Origin: Rhodoferax ferrireducens
GTDB taxonomy: Bacteria > Pseudomonadota > Gammaproteobacteria > Burkholderiales > Burkholderiaceae_C
DNA length: 64,000 nt
Reading direction: 5' to 3'
NCBI RefSeq assembly: GCF_003347515.1
Contig: NZ_QEII01000315.1
Span: 62,001-126,000 of the forward strand
Below, piece after piece: positions 25,158 to 33,506 of the stretch (the stretch's first letter is position 1; each line of letters starts with the position of its first letter). A program made the position numbers and the translations under genes. The notes under the pieces were generated by a model. The model made no database searches. It saw nothing but the letters and a program-made list of their open reading frames with translations, and had not been told where the DNA came from.

Positions 25158-26273
25158 GTGCATAGGCTCCAACTCCACTACACCCTCTCGCGTGACAGCA
25201 GCCCGGCGCTGGTGCGCAACCCGCTGATTGATTTGCTGCAGGCCGTCAGCACGCAGGGCTCGATCTCCGCAGGTGCGCGGGCGCTGGGCCTGTCGTACCG
25301 CCACGTCTGGGGCGAACTCAAGCGCTGGGAAAAAGAACTCGGTCATGAACTGGTGGTGTGGGAAAAAGGCCAGTCGGCGCGCCTGACCGAATTTGGCGCC
25401 AAGCTGATGTGGGCCGAGCGGCAGGCGCAGGCGCGGCTGGCGCCGCAGATCGAAGCCCTGCGCGCGGAGTTGGAACGCAGCTTTGCAGTGGCCTTTGACG
25501 ACACCACGCATGTGGTGACGCTGTACGCCAGCCATGACGATGCGCTGAGCGCCCTGCGCGAACATGTATTGACCGAAGGGCAAGGCCAACTGCACCTTGA
25601 CATTCGATTCACCGGCAGCGTGGACGCCATTCGCGCCCTGAATGAAGGCCGCTGCGTAATGGCCGGTTTTCACACCTTGCAAAACACGGGCCGCCACACG
25701 CTGACGGAGCGCACCTACAAGCCCCTGCTGCAGCCCGGCCTGCACAAGATCATCGGTTTTGCCCAGCGCACGCAGGGCCTGATGGTGGCCCGGGGCAATC
25801 CGCTTGGCTTAAGCAGCCTGCAGGACCTTGCCACGCGCCACGCCCGCTTTGCCAATCGGGCCTTGGGCACCGGCACGCGCGTGGTGCTGGATGAATTACT
25901 CACCCAGGCCGGGCTGCTCCCAAGCGACATCTCGGGCTATGCGCACACTGAACCCTCGCACGCCGCCGTGGCCCATGCGGTGGCGGCCGGTCAGGCGGAC
26001 GCTGGGCTGGGCATTGCGGCGGCAGCGCAACAGGCGGGGCTGGATTTTGTGCCCCTGGCCCACGAGCGCTATCACCTCGTTTGCCTCAAGTCAGCGCTGG
26101 CGCAGCCCGGCATTCAGGCGCTGCTGCAACAGCTGCAAACACCGGCCTGGCAGGAGGCGGTGGCGGGCATTCCAGGTTACACCGCGCTCCAGAGCGGCGA
26201 AGTGCTGTCCATGCGCCGGGTCTTGCCGTGGTGGGATTACCGCCAACAAAAAGTCCATCTCATTCCCTCTTGA
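25158..26273 (+). CDS. ModE-type HTH regulator fused to a periplasmic-binding-protein-like domain, likely tungstate-responsive
   Basis: This 371-aa protein begins with a ModE/LysR-like winged helix (LQAVSTQGSISAGARALGLS, YRHVWGELKRWEKELGHELV). In place of Mop domains it carries a type 2 binding-protein fold (VVTLYASHDDALSALREH, FANRALGTGTRVVLDELL, DAGLGIAAAAQQAGLDFVPL). It has no signal peptide, so the binding domain works in the cytoplasm as the sensor. It is divergent from tupBCA with only 23 bp between starts and most likely controls tungstate uptake. Its 3' end overlaps the convergent MFS gene by 14 bp. Confidence 0.88.
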   Translation: MHRLQLHYTLSRDSSPALVRNPLIDLLQAVSTQGSISAGARALGLSYRHVWGELKRWEKELGHELVVWEKGQSARLTEFGAKLMWAERQAQARLAPQIEALRAELERSFAVAFDDTTHVVTLYASHDDALSALREHVLTEGQGQLHLDIRFTGSVDAIRALNEGRCVMAGFHTLQNTGRHTLTERTYKPLLQPGLHKIIGFAQRTQGLMVARGNPLGLSSLQDLATRHARFANRALGTGTRVVLDELLTQAGLLPSDISGYAHTEPSHAAVAHAVAAGQADAGLGIAAAAQQAGLDFVPLAHERYHLVCLKSALAQPGIQALLQQLQTPAWQEAVAGIPGYTALQSGEVLSMRRVLPWWDYRQQKVHLIPS

Positions 26274-27747
26274 GCAAGTCTGCGTCCAGAGCAAGTGCCC
26301 GATGGCGCCCTATGCGGCGGTAAGTTCCAAGCGCGATGGCGAGTGCGAGGACGATCAGCATCGCCGCGACGGCGAACGTGATCCGCATACCGCTGGCAAC
26401 AGCCTCGGGACGCGCCGTGGTGATGTCGAGCGTCGCCGATGCGAGCGCGAACACCGCGCCCATCGCGGATGCTCCGGTGATGAGTCCGAGATTGCGCGAC
26501 AGGCTGAGCAGCCCGGAAATGACACCCCGCTGGTCCGGACGGATATCCGTCATGACGGCGGTGTTGTTGGCCGTCATGAACAGCGCATAGCCGACGGTGA
26601 TGACAACGATGGGAGCGATGTAGCCGGGGATGCCAAGCGTTGCCGGCAGCATGGACAGAATGAAGCAACCCGCCGCCATGCCGATGAGCCCAACAAGCGT
26701 CATGCGTTGTGCGCCAAAACGGTCCGCCAGGCGACCGGCCGGCACACCGGTCAGCGCGGCGGCCAGCGGACCGACCGACAAGACCAGTCCAACCCTGGCC
26801 GCATCGAGTCCGAGCGCACGCGACAGATAGAACGGCCCGACCACCAGCGTCGCCATCATCACCGTCGAGACGAGCGCGCTCATGGCGAGGCTCGCACGCA
26901 AGCCTGGATCACGGAACATCGCCAATCGGATCAAAGGCGATGCGGCTCTCGACTCGGCGAGCACGAAGAGGCCGACACCGAAGGCCGCAGCCAACAGCAG
27001 CGCCAGGTTGAGCGGACCGAAACTGCCGCTCCCTAGCGTCATGGCGAGTGCATAAGCCGCGAGCGTCAGAGCCAGCAGCAGCGTGCCCACTTTGTCGAAG
27101 CTGGCACTATCGGTCTTCGGCCCCTGGCGATCAACCGGCAGGAACCGACGCGCGAGAAAAAAAGCCAGAAGTCCCAGCGGTATGTTGACGAGGAAGATGG
27201 CCCGCCAACCGAGTCCAGCGATCAGAACGCCGCCAAGCGATGGACCCAGCGCGGTGCCCATCGCGGACATGGTTGCTAGCAGTCCCATGGCGCTACCGGT
27301 CTTGGCCTTCGGCACTATCTCACCGACAAAAGCCATGGTGAGGGCCATCATGATGGCCGCGCCCAAGCCCTGCGCCGCCCGGGCGGCAATCAGTAGCCAA
27401 AGCGTGGGCGCAGCGCCGCACAGGATCGAGGCCACCGTGAACAGGAGGATGCCGGCCAGTAGCAGCCGGCGGCGGCCAATGAGGTCACCGAGCCGTCCGA
27501 CGCTGACGATGAGGGTGGTGATGGCGAGCAGATAAGCGAGGACGATCCACTGGACTTGCTGGAAGGAGGCATTGAATGCCTGCGCCAGGGTCGGTAGCCC
27601 CACGTTGGCGATGCTGGTACCGAGCGAGGACAGCAGCATGGATAACGAAAGACTGACCAGCGCCCAACGAACCAAAGGTGACCCTTTCACACTTCCAGCA
27701 CTTCCTGCAACGGCCTCATCCCGTCCCGCAATGATTGACTTCAACAT
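26260..27747 (-). CDS. MFS drug-type efflux transporter (DHA2-like, 14 helices)
   Basis: This 495-aa protein has about 14 hydrophobic helices and the MFS loop motif GRLGDLIGRRRLLLAG after helix 2. The antiporter-type region in helix 5 reads MGTALGPSLGGVLIAGLGWR. The open frame extends to 28470 antisense to lysR, but MLKSIIAGRDEAVAGS at 27747 is chosen, behind a strong GGAAGGAAG Shine-Dalgarno. DHA2 pumps export drugs or toxic metabolites by proton antiport. It is divergent from a LysR gene that probably controls it. Its 3' end overlaps the tup regulator gene by 14 bp. Confidence 0.92.
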   Translation of the reverse strand: MLKSIIAGRDEAVAGSAGSVKGSPLVRWALVSLSLSMLLSSLGTSIANVGLPTLAQAFNASFQQVQWIVLAYLLAITTLIVSVGRLGDLIGRRRLLLAGILLFTVASILCGAAPTLWLLIAARAAQGLGAAIMMALTMAFVGEIVPKAKTGSAMGLLATMSAMGTALGPSLGGVLIAGLGWRAIFLVNIPLGLLAFFLARRFLPVDRQGPKTDSASFDKVGTLLLALTLAAYALAMTLGSGSFGPLNLALLLAAAFGVGLFVLAESRAASPLIRLAMFRDPGLRASLAMSALVSTVMMATLVVGPFYLSRALGLDAARVGLVLSVGPLAAALTGVPAGRLADRFGAQRMTLVGLIGMAAGCFILSMLPATLGIPGYIAPIVVITVGYALFMTANNTAVMTDIRPDQRGVISGLLSLSRNLGLITGASAMGAVFALASATLDITTARPEAVASGMRITFAVAAMLIVLALAIALGTYRRIGRHRALALDADLLKRE

Positions 27748-27888
27748 GACTTCCTTCCTCTGACGACGCCCGAAATGGAGCTGATAGGCAAGCGTAGTTC
27801 TTTGCCGGGCATAGCGGAAGGCGCCGCGTTTGCACTTTATTCGTGCGTTTGACGCCATGTCACGATCAAACTGCGCTATGGTCGATGC

Positions 27889-28857
27889 ATGGCTACACCC
27901 GATCTCAACTTGCTGGTCACCCTGGATGTGCTGCTCGCGGAAGGCAGCGTGGCGCGCGCCGCCCAGCGCTTGCGACTGAGCCCGTCGGCGATGAGCCGCG
28001 CGCTGGCGCGATTGCGTGAGACCACGGGCGATCCGCTGTTGGTGAGGGCCGGACGCGGTCTCGTTCCCACGCCTCGGGCGCTCGAACTCCGCGAGCAGGT
28101 CAGTCGGCTCGTGCAGGACGCAGAAGCGGTTCTGCGGCCGGCCGAGAAACTCAAGCTCCAACAGCTGGTCCGAACGTTCACGCTGCGGACCAGCGAAGGC
28201 TTTGTGGAGAACTTCGGACCAGACCTCATTGCGCGCGTCAGCGCAGAAGCGCCCGGCGTGCGGCTGCGCTTCGTGCAGAAATTGGACAAGGACAGCGCGC
28301 CACTGCGTGACGGAAGCGTCGATCTGGATACGGGCGTTGTCGGTGACACGACGGGTCCGGAAGTGCGCACGCGGGCCTTGTTCCAGGACCGTTTCATTGG
28401 CGTCGTGCGCATGGGGCACGCGCTGAGCCAGGGCGAGATCACGCCCGCCCGTTATGCGGCGGGTAGGCACATCCTTGTCTCACGGCGGGGTCTGGACAAG
28501 GGGCCGATGGATGACGCCTTGAATGCACTGGGGCTGCAGAGGGAGATCGTCACGATCGTCGGTGGCTTTGCAGGCGCACTGGCGCTTGCCCAGGCCTCCG
28601 ACCTGATTGCCACGGTTCCCGAACGACATACCGGAAACCTGCGCGCCGCAATGCACAGTTTCCCCCTTCCGGTCCCCGCACCGGAGTTCACGGTTTCCAT
28701 GCTCTGGCACCCGCGAATGGACGCCGATACCGCGCATCGCTGGCTGCGCGGATGCGTACTGGATACCACTCAAGGCAATCTCGTCAACCCTGTCGAGGGC
28801 GCCGATGTTGCGTCCGATGTCTCTCGTCTCAAAATTGACATCAAAGTTAACAATTGA
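27889..28857 (+). CDS. LysR-family transcriptional regulator
   Basis: This 322-aa protein has an N-terminal HTH (LLAEGSVARAAQRLRLSPSA, MSRALARLRETTGDPLLVRA) and a LysR effector domain from about residue 90. It is divergent from the MFS pump across a 141-bp spacer and probably regulates it. Its last codons overlap the promoter of the downstream toxin-antitoxin pair, and the end (LKIDIKVNN) is notably AT-rich compared with the rest of the gene. Confidence 0.92.
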   Translation: MATPDLNLLVTLDVLLAEGSVARAAQRLRLSPSAMSRALARLRETTGDPLLVRAGRGLVPTPRALELREQVSRLVQDAEAVLRPAEKLKLQQLVRTFTLRTSEGFVENFGPDLIARVSAEAPGVRLRFVQKLDKDSAPLRDGSVDLDTGVVGDTTGPEVRTRALFQDRFIGVVRMGHALSQGEITPARYAAGRHILVSRRGLDKGPMDDALNALGLQREIVTIVGGFAGALALAQASDLIATVPERHTGNLRAAMHSFPLPVPAPEFTVSMLWHPRMDADTAHRWLRGCVLDTTQGNLVNPVEGADVASDVSRLKIDIKVNN

Positions 28858-28868
28858 TATCATTAACT
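28835..28868 (+). promoter_or_regulatory. Promoter and operator of the FitAB-type toxin-antitoxin pair
   Basis: TTGACA (28835-28840) and TATCAT (28858-28863) are separated by exactly 17 bp, a near-consensus sigma-70 promoter. An inverted repeat with arms AGTTAA (28845-28850) and TTAACT (28863-28868) overlaps the -10 box. The antitoxin, a ribbon-helix-helix protein, would be expected to bind here for autorepression. The -35 and spacer lie inside the 3' end of lysR. Confidence 0.65.
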
Positions 28869-28890
28869 GCAAAAATAAGGAGTGATATCA

Positions 28891-29124
28891 ATGTCTTCCG
28901 TCACCGTTAGAAACCTGCCCGATGCCACGCACCGAGCCCTCAAACTGCGCGCAGCACAGCACGGGCGCAGTACCGAAGCCGAGATTCGGTTCATTCTGGA
29001 AGGTGCTGTCGCGCCCAAAGTGGGTTTGGGCTCAGCTTTGGCGGCGATTGGTCGCAGCGTAGGGGGCCTAGAGTTGGCGTTCCAACGAGACCAACGCCCC
29101 ATCGAACCTGCGAGCTTTGAATGA
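28891..29124 (+). CDS. FitA-like ribbon-helix-helix antitoxin
   Basis: This 77-aa protein reads MSSVTVRNLPDATHRALKLR from the start and HGRSTEAEIRFILEGAV after it, the standard FitA/VapB-type ribbon-helix-helix fold. The C-terminal tail (PIEPASFE) would be the toxin-binding part. The start at 28891 is chosen because AAGGAG at 28877-28882 is well spaced; a GTG at 28882 would lie inside the Shine-Dalgarno. It overlaps the toxin gene by ATGA. Confidence 0.9.
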   Translation: MSSVTVRNLPDATHRALKLRAAQHGRSTEAEIRFILEGAVAPKVGLGSALAAIGRSVGGLELAFQRDQRPIEPASFE

Positions 29125-29543
29125 TCATTCTTGACACGAACGTGGTGTCGGAGCCGCTCAAGCCCGAACCCAATCAGGCCGTGCTGGATTGGCTCAACGC
29201 GCAAGAGCCCGCAACGCTTTACATCACCACGATCAACCTGGCAGAACTGTTGGCGGGTGTGGAAGTGCTCCCGCCGGGCCGTCGCCGCGCGGCTTTGGGG
29301 CAGGCGCTTTCCAGTCAAGTCCTTGGCTTGTTCGAACGACGCGTTCTGGACTTTGATGCCAAGGCCGCCGAAACCTTTGTCCCAACCTATGCCAGTGCGC
29401 AGGCCCAAGGCAACCCCATCGGGTTTGCGGATTGCGCCATCGCCGCCATCGCTAGAGCGAAAGGCTTCACTGTTGCCACACGCAACGTACGGGACTTCCG
29501 GGGAACCGGCGTAGAGGTCATCGACCCCTGGACTTTCGTCTAA
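29121..29543 (+). CDS. FitB/VapC-like PIN-domain toxin
   Basis: This 140-aa PIN protein starts MIILDTNVVSEPLKPEPN with the first catalytic Asp, has the Glu in INLAELLAGVE and later acidic residues in IGFADCAIAAIAR and NVRDF. PIN toxins are Mg-dependent RNases, often tRNA-cleaving. It overlaps the antitoxin gene by ATGA and ends overlapping the convergent fdsD stop codon by 4 bp. The pair looks intact. Confidence 0.92.
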   Translation: MIILDTNVVSEPLKPEPNQAVLDWLNAQEPATLYITTINLAELLAGVEVLPPGRRRAALGQALSSQVLGLFERRVLDFDAKAAETFVPTYASAQAQGNPIGFADCAIAAIARAKGFTVATRNVRDFRGTGVEVIDPWTFV

Positions 29544-29767
29544 CCGATCAAGGTGCGATGGGCACGAACGGCCGCCAGCACAATCTCACGGATGTCTTGA
29601 TGACTTGAGCCATCCACCTGCGCCAGAAACGCCTGGCGCATGCGCGGGTCCCAAAATTTCTTCAAGTGAGTGGCAATGCCTTCCAGCGCCTCCTGGCGGT
29701 CTGGCATGCTTTCAAAAAAAGTGCCGATCTGGTTGGCCATCCGAATCAGGTTGTCGTCATGCGTCAT
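29540..29767 (-). CDS. fdsD: FdsD, delta subunit of NAD-dependent formate dehydrogenase
   Basis: This 75-aa protein (DDNLIRMANQIGTFFESMPD and HLKKFWDPRMRQAFLAQVD) matches the small delta subunit found at the end of fdsGBACD operons. It is thought to help stabilise or mature the enzyme. It overlaps fdhD upstream by ATGA (29764-29767). Its stop overlaps the stop of the convergent FitB gene. Confidence 0.9.
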   Translation of the reverse strand: MTHDDNLIRMANQIGTFFESMPDRQEALEGIATHLKKFWDPRMRQAFLAQVDGSSHQDIREIVLAAVRAHRTLIG

Positions 29768-30597
29768 TGCGTATCCAGTTTGAATCGTTCGGGGTGGCTG
29801 TAAATGGAAACGTCGTCGCCGCGGGCGAACCCGAGCAGGGTCAGGCCCGCGCTCTGGGCCACGTCCACCGCCAAGCCGGTGACACCCGAGACGGCGGCCA
29901 GCAAGCCGACACCGACCGCCGCAGTTTTTTGCACCATCTCATAACTCGCGCGGCTGGTGATGGTGACGAATCCCGTGCCCGCGGACCGGCCCGACCGGAT
30001 CAGTGCCCCGACCAGCTTGTCCAGCGCATTGTGTCGCCCCACGTCTTCGCGAATCAGTTCGACGTCGCCATCGGCCGTGCACCAGGCGGCGGCATGGGTG
30101 GCGCCAGTCACCGCCAACAACAACTGGCGCGTCCGCATAATGGCCAGCGCTTTGGACACGGCACCGGCGTCGAAACTCTGCGCGAGCTGCAAAGGCGCGG
30201 GATGGCGCACCGCCTGCGTCAGGCTCTCGGTGCCGCACAGACCGCAGCCGGTGCGCCCGGTCAGATTGCGGCGTTTTTCCTTCAGCCGGGCAAAGCACAA
30301 GGCCGCAATCGTGAGCTGTACCGTGTAGCCCTGAACCGACGACGACCACTCGCAGTCGTGGATTTGCGAGGCGCTGTCAACAATACCTTCCGTCAGCGAA
30401 AATCCATAGGCAAAGTCTTCCAGGTCCGCCGGCGTTGCCATCATCACCGCATGCGAGATGCCGTTGAACTCCAGGGCCACCGGCACTTCTTCGGCGACGC
30501 AGTCCTGCCCCGCGAGCCGCGAGCCAGCGCGAATGCCGCGGACCTCCAGCGTGCGGTAGGCTTGTGCGGCGGGTAGTGGCAATTCAGACATGTCCAT
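29764..30597 (-). CDS. fdhD: FdhD/FdsC, sulfurtransferase-type formate dehydrogenase accessory protein
   Basis: This 277-aa protein has the FdhD core, with the key Cys pair region in TGRTGCGLCGTESLTQA (about residues 115-131), and VREDVGRHNALDKLVGALIRS-like and TSRASYEMVQK signatures. FdhD passes sulfur from IscS to the Mo-bis-MGD cofactor and is needed for active formate dehydrogenase. In fdsGBACD operons it is the C gene. It starts 9 bp after fdsA. Confidence 0.93.
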   Translation of the reverse strand: MDMSELPLPAAQAYRTLEVRGIRAGSRLAGQDCVAEEVPVALEFNGISHAVMMATPADLEDFAYGFSLTEGIVDSASQIHDCEWSSSVQGYTVQLTIAALCFARLKEKRRNLTGRTGCGLCGTESLTQAVRHPAPLQLAQSFDAGAVSKALAIMRTRQLLLAVTGATHAAAWCTADGDVELIREDVGRHNALDKLVGALIRSGRSAGTGFVTITSRASYEMVQKTAAVGVGLLAAVSGVTGLAVDVAQSAGLTLLGFARGDDVSIYSHPERFKLDTQ

Positions 30598-30606
30598 GGT
30601 GGCCTT

Positions 30607-33483
30607 TCATCGGGCCACGGCTGCGTTCGCCGCTTCGGGCTGGTACGCGGCTTGTGCCAGGGCCAGCTGCTCGCTGTTGAATCGGGAATAAGACTTTTGC
30701 CATTCCGAGGGCTGCGCCACCGGCATCACCTGCACCGCCGTCACCTTGTATTCCGGGCAGTTGGTAGCCCAATCGGAGTTGTCGGTGGTGATCACATTGG
30801 CACCCGATTCAGGGAAGTGGAAAGTGGTGTAGACCACGCCCGGCTGCATGCGCTCGGTGACCACGGCGCGCAGCACGGTTTGTCCGGCCCGGCTCTCGAT
30901 GCCGACCCAGTCATCCTGATTGATGCCGCGCTCCTCGGCGTCATGCGGATGAATCTCCAGCCGGTCCTCGCTGTGCCACTGGCTGTTCTCGGTGCGCCGG
31001 GTTTGCGCACCCACGTTGTACTGCGAGAGGATGCGCCCGGTGGTCAAGATCAGGGGGAATTTGCGCGTCACTTTTTCATCGGTGGCCACGTATTGCGTGA
31101 TGATGAAGCGGCCCTTGCCGCGCACGAACTTGTCGACGTGCATGATCTCCGTGCCCAGCTCGTCCGTGTCCTCGTTGCAAGGCCATTGCACGCTGCCATG
31201 TTTCTCAATCTTGGCGTAAGTAACACCCTGGAAACTGGGCGTGAGCGAAGCGATTTCGGCCATGATGTCGCGCGGGTGGGCGTAGTGCATCGGGTAGCCC
31301 ATGGCGTTGGCTAATCTGACGGTCACCTCCCAATCGGCCAGGCCGGCTTTGGCCGGCATGACCTTGCGCACACGCGAGATGCGGCGCTCGGCATTGGTGA
31401 AGGTGCCGTCTTTTTCCAGAAAGGACGAACCCGGCAAGAACACATGGGCGTATTTGGCGGTTTCGTTCAGAAACAGGTCCTGCACCACGATGCATTCCAT
31501 CGCCATCAGTGACGCGGTGACGTGCTGCGTGTTGGGGTCGGACTGGACAATGTCTTCGCCTTCGCAATACAAGCCCATGAAGCTGCCGGCCTGGGCCGCG
31601 TCAAACATATTGGGAATGCGCAGACCCGGCTCGGGGTTCAGTGTCACGCCCCAGGCGGCTTCGAACTGGGTACGCACTGTGGTGTCGGAAATATGGCGGT
31701 AGCCCGGCAACTCATGCGGGAACGAGCCCATGTCGCAGGCGCCCTGTACATTGTTCTGGCCGCGCAAGGGGTTCACGCCCACGCCTTCGCGACCCACATT
31801 GCCGGTCGCCATGGCCAGATTGGCAATGCCCATGACCATGGTGGAACCCTGCGCATGCTCGGTCACACCGAGGCCGTAGTAGATCGCGGCATTGCCGCCG
31901 GTGGCGTACAGGCGCGCGGCAGCACGGGCATTCTCAGCCGGCACGCCGGTGACCTCTTCAAAAGCTTCCGGCGAGTTCTCGGGCCGCGCCACAAACTCGC
32001 GCCATTGCTGGAACGACTTGTCATCGCAGCGCTCGGCAATGTAGGCCTCGGCCAGCAAGCCCTCGGTCACCACCACATGGGCCAGCGAGGTGATCACCGC
32101 CACATTGGTGCCGGGCTTGAGTTGCAGGTGGTAGTCGGCCTTGATGTGCGGCGCATCCACCAGGTCGATCTGGCGCGGGTCGATCACGATCAGGCGCGCG
32201 CCCTCGCGCAGGCGCTTTTTCATGCGCGAGGCAAACACCGGGTGCGCAGCCGAGGGGTTGGCGCCAATGACCAGGATCACATCGGCTTTTTCCACCGACT
32301 TGAAGGTTTGGGTACCAGCGGACGTGCCAAAGGTCTGGCCCAGACCGTAGCCGGTTGGCGAATGGCATACGCGAGCGCAGGTGTCCACGTTGTTGTTGCC
32401 AAAGGCGGCGCGCACCAGCTTTTGCACCAGGTAGGTTTCTTCGTTGGTGCAGCGCGAGGAGGTGATGCCGCCGATCGAATCCTTGCCATGCTTGGCCTGG
32501 ATGCGCCGGAATTCGCTGGCGGCGTAGTTGATGGCTTCGTCCCAGCTCACGACCTGCCACGGGTCCGTGATGCTCTTGCGGATCATGGGCTCGGTCATGC
32601 GGTCCTTGTGGGTCGCGTAGCCCCAGGCGAAGCGGCCCTTGATACAGGCATGGCCTTCGTTGGCCTTGCCGTCTTTCCACGGCACCATGCGCACGACCTC
32701 GTTGCCCTTCATCTCGGCCTTGAAGGCGCAACCAACGCCGCAATAAGCACAGGTGGTGATCTTGCTGTGCTCGGGCTGGCCCAGCAGGATGACGGTTTTT
32801 TCCTGCAAGGTGGCGGTCGGGCAGGCTTCGACACAGGCGCCGCAACTCACGCATTCGGAGTCCATGAAGGGCTGGTCTTGCCCCGGCGACACGCGGGACT
32901 CGAAACCGCGTCCGCTGATCGAGAGCGCAAACGTGCCCTGCGTTTCTTCACAGGCGCGCACGCAGCGGTTGCACACGATGCACTTGGAGGCGTCATAGGT
33001 GAAGTAAGGGTTGGATTCATCCTTCTTGCTCTTGAGGTGGTTGGCCCCGTCGAGGCCGTAACGCACTTCGCGCAGGCCGGTGACACCGGCCATGTCCTGC
33101 AGCTCGCAGTTGCCGTTGGCCGAACAGGTCAGGCAGTCCAGCGGGTGGTCGGAGATGTACAGTTCCATCACGCCCTTGCGCAAGTCCTGCAACTTGGGCG
33201 TCTGGGTGCGCACCTTCATGCCATTCTCAGCCGGCGTGGTGCACGAAGCCGGAAAGCCTTTGCGGCCTTCAATTTCGACCAGACACAAACGACAGGAACC
33301 GAAGGGCTCCAGGCTGTCGGTGGCGCAGAGCTTGGGGACCTTGATGCCCGCATCGACGGCCGCCCGCATCAGCGAGGTGCCAGCCGCGACGGTGACCATT
33401 TCGCCGTCAATTTCCAGCGTGACTTCTTGTGCCGACACGCGACGCGGCGTGCCATAGTCTATTTCCTTGAGGTGTTCAAGCAT
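30607..33483 (-). CDS. fdsA: FdsA, molybdenum catalytic subunit of NAD-dependent formate dehydrogenase
   Basis: This 958-aa protein starts MLEHLKEIDYGTPRRVSAQE at 33483 (the frame to 33633 is shadow). It has an N-terminal [2Fe-2S] domain (FGSCRLCLVEIEG), a His-Cys3 cluster (HPLDCLTCSANGNC), two [4Fe-4S] motifs (CIVCNRCVRACEE, CVSCGACVEACP), then CAYCGVGC and the Mo ligand region CARVCHSPTGYGLGQ. A C-terminal MGD-binding domain follows. It oxidises formate to CO2 and passes electrons to FdsB for NAD reduction. It is cytoplasmic. The Mo cofactor depends on modABC supply and on FdhD. Confidence 0.95.
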   Translation of the reverse strand: MLEHLKEIDYGTPRRVSAQEVTLEIDGEMVTVAAGTSLMRAAVDAGIKVPKLCATDSLEPFGSCRLCLVEIEGRKGFPASCTTPAENGMKVRTQTPKLQDLRKGVMELYISDHPLDCLTCSANGNCELQDMAGVTGLREVRYGLDGANHLKSKKDESNPYFTYDASKCIVCNRCVRACEETQGTFALSISGRGFESRVSPGQDQPFMDSECVSCGACVEACPTATLQEKTVILLGQPEHSKITTCAYCGVGCAFKAEMKGNEVVRMVPWKDGKANEGHACIKGRFAWGYATHKDRMTEPMIRKSITDPWQVVSWDEAINYAASEFRRIQAKHGKDSIGGITSSRCTNEETYLVQKLVRAAFGNNNVDTCARVCHSPTGYGLGQTFGTSAGTQTFKSVEKADVILVIGANPSAAHPVFASRMKKRLREGARLIVIDPRQIDLVDAPHIKADYHLQLKPGTNVAVITSLAHVVVTEGLLAEAYIAERCDDKSFQQWREFVARPENSPEAFEEVTGVPAENARAAARLYATGGNAAIYYGLGVTEHAQGSTMVMGIANLAMATGNVGREGVGVNPLRGQNNVQGACDMGSFPHELPGYRHISDTTVRTQFEAAWGVTLNPEPGLRIPNMFDAAQAGSFMGLYCEGEDIVQSDPNTQHVTASLMAMECIVVQDLFLNETAKYAHVFLPGSSFLEKDGTFTNAERRISRVRKVMPAKAGLADWEVTVRLANAMGYPMHYAHPRDIMAEIASLTPSFQGVTYAKIEKHGSVQWPCNEDTDELGTEIMHVDKFVRGKGRFIITQYVATDEKVTRKFPLILTTGRILSQYNVGAQTRRTENSQWHSEDRLEIHPHDAEERGINQDDWVGIESRAGQTVLRAVVTERMQPGVVYTTFHFPESGANVITTDNSDWATNCPEYKVTAVQVMPVAQPSEWQKSYSRFNSEQLALAQAAYQPEAANAAVAR

Positions 33484-33506
33484 GGGATTCTCCTGAGGCA
33501 ATTCTT

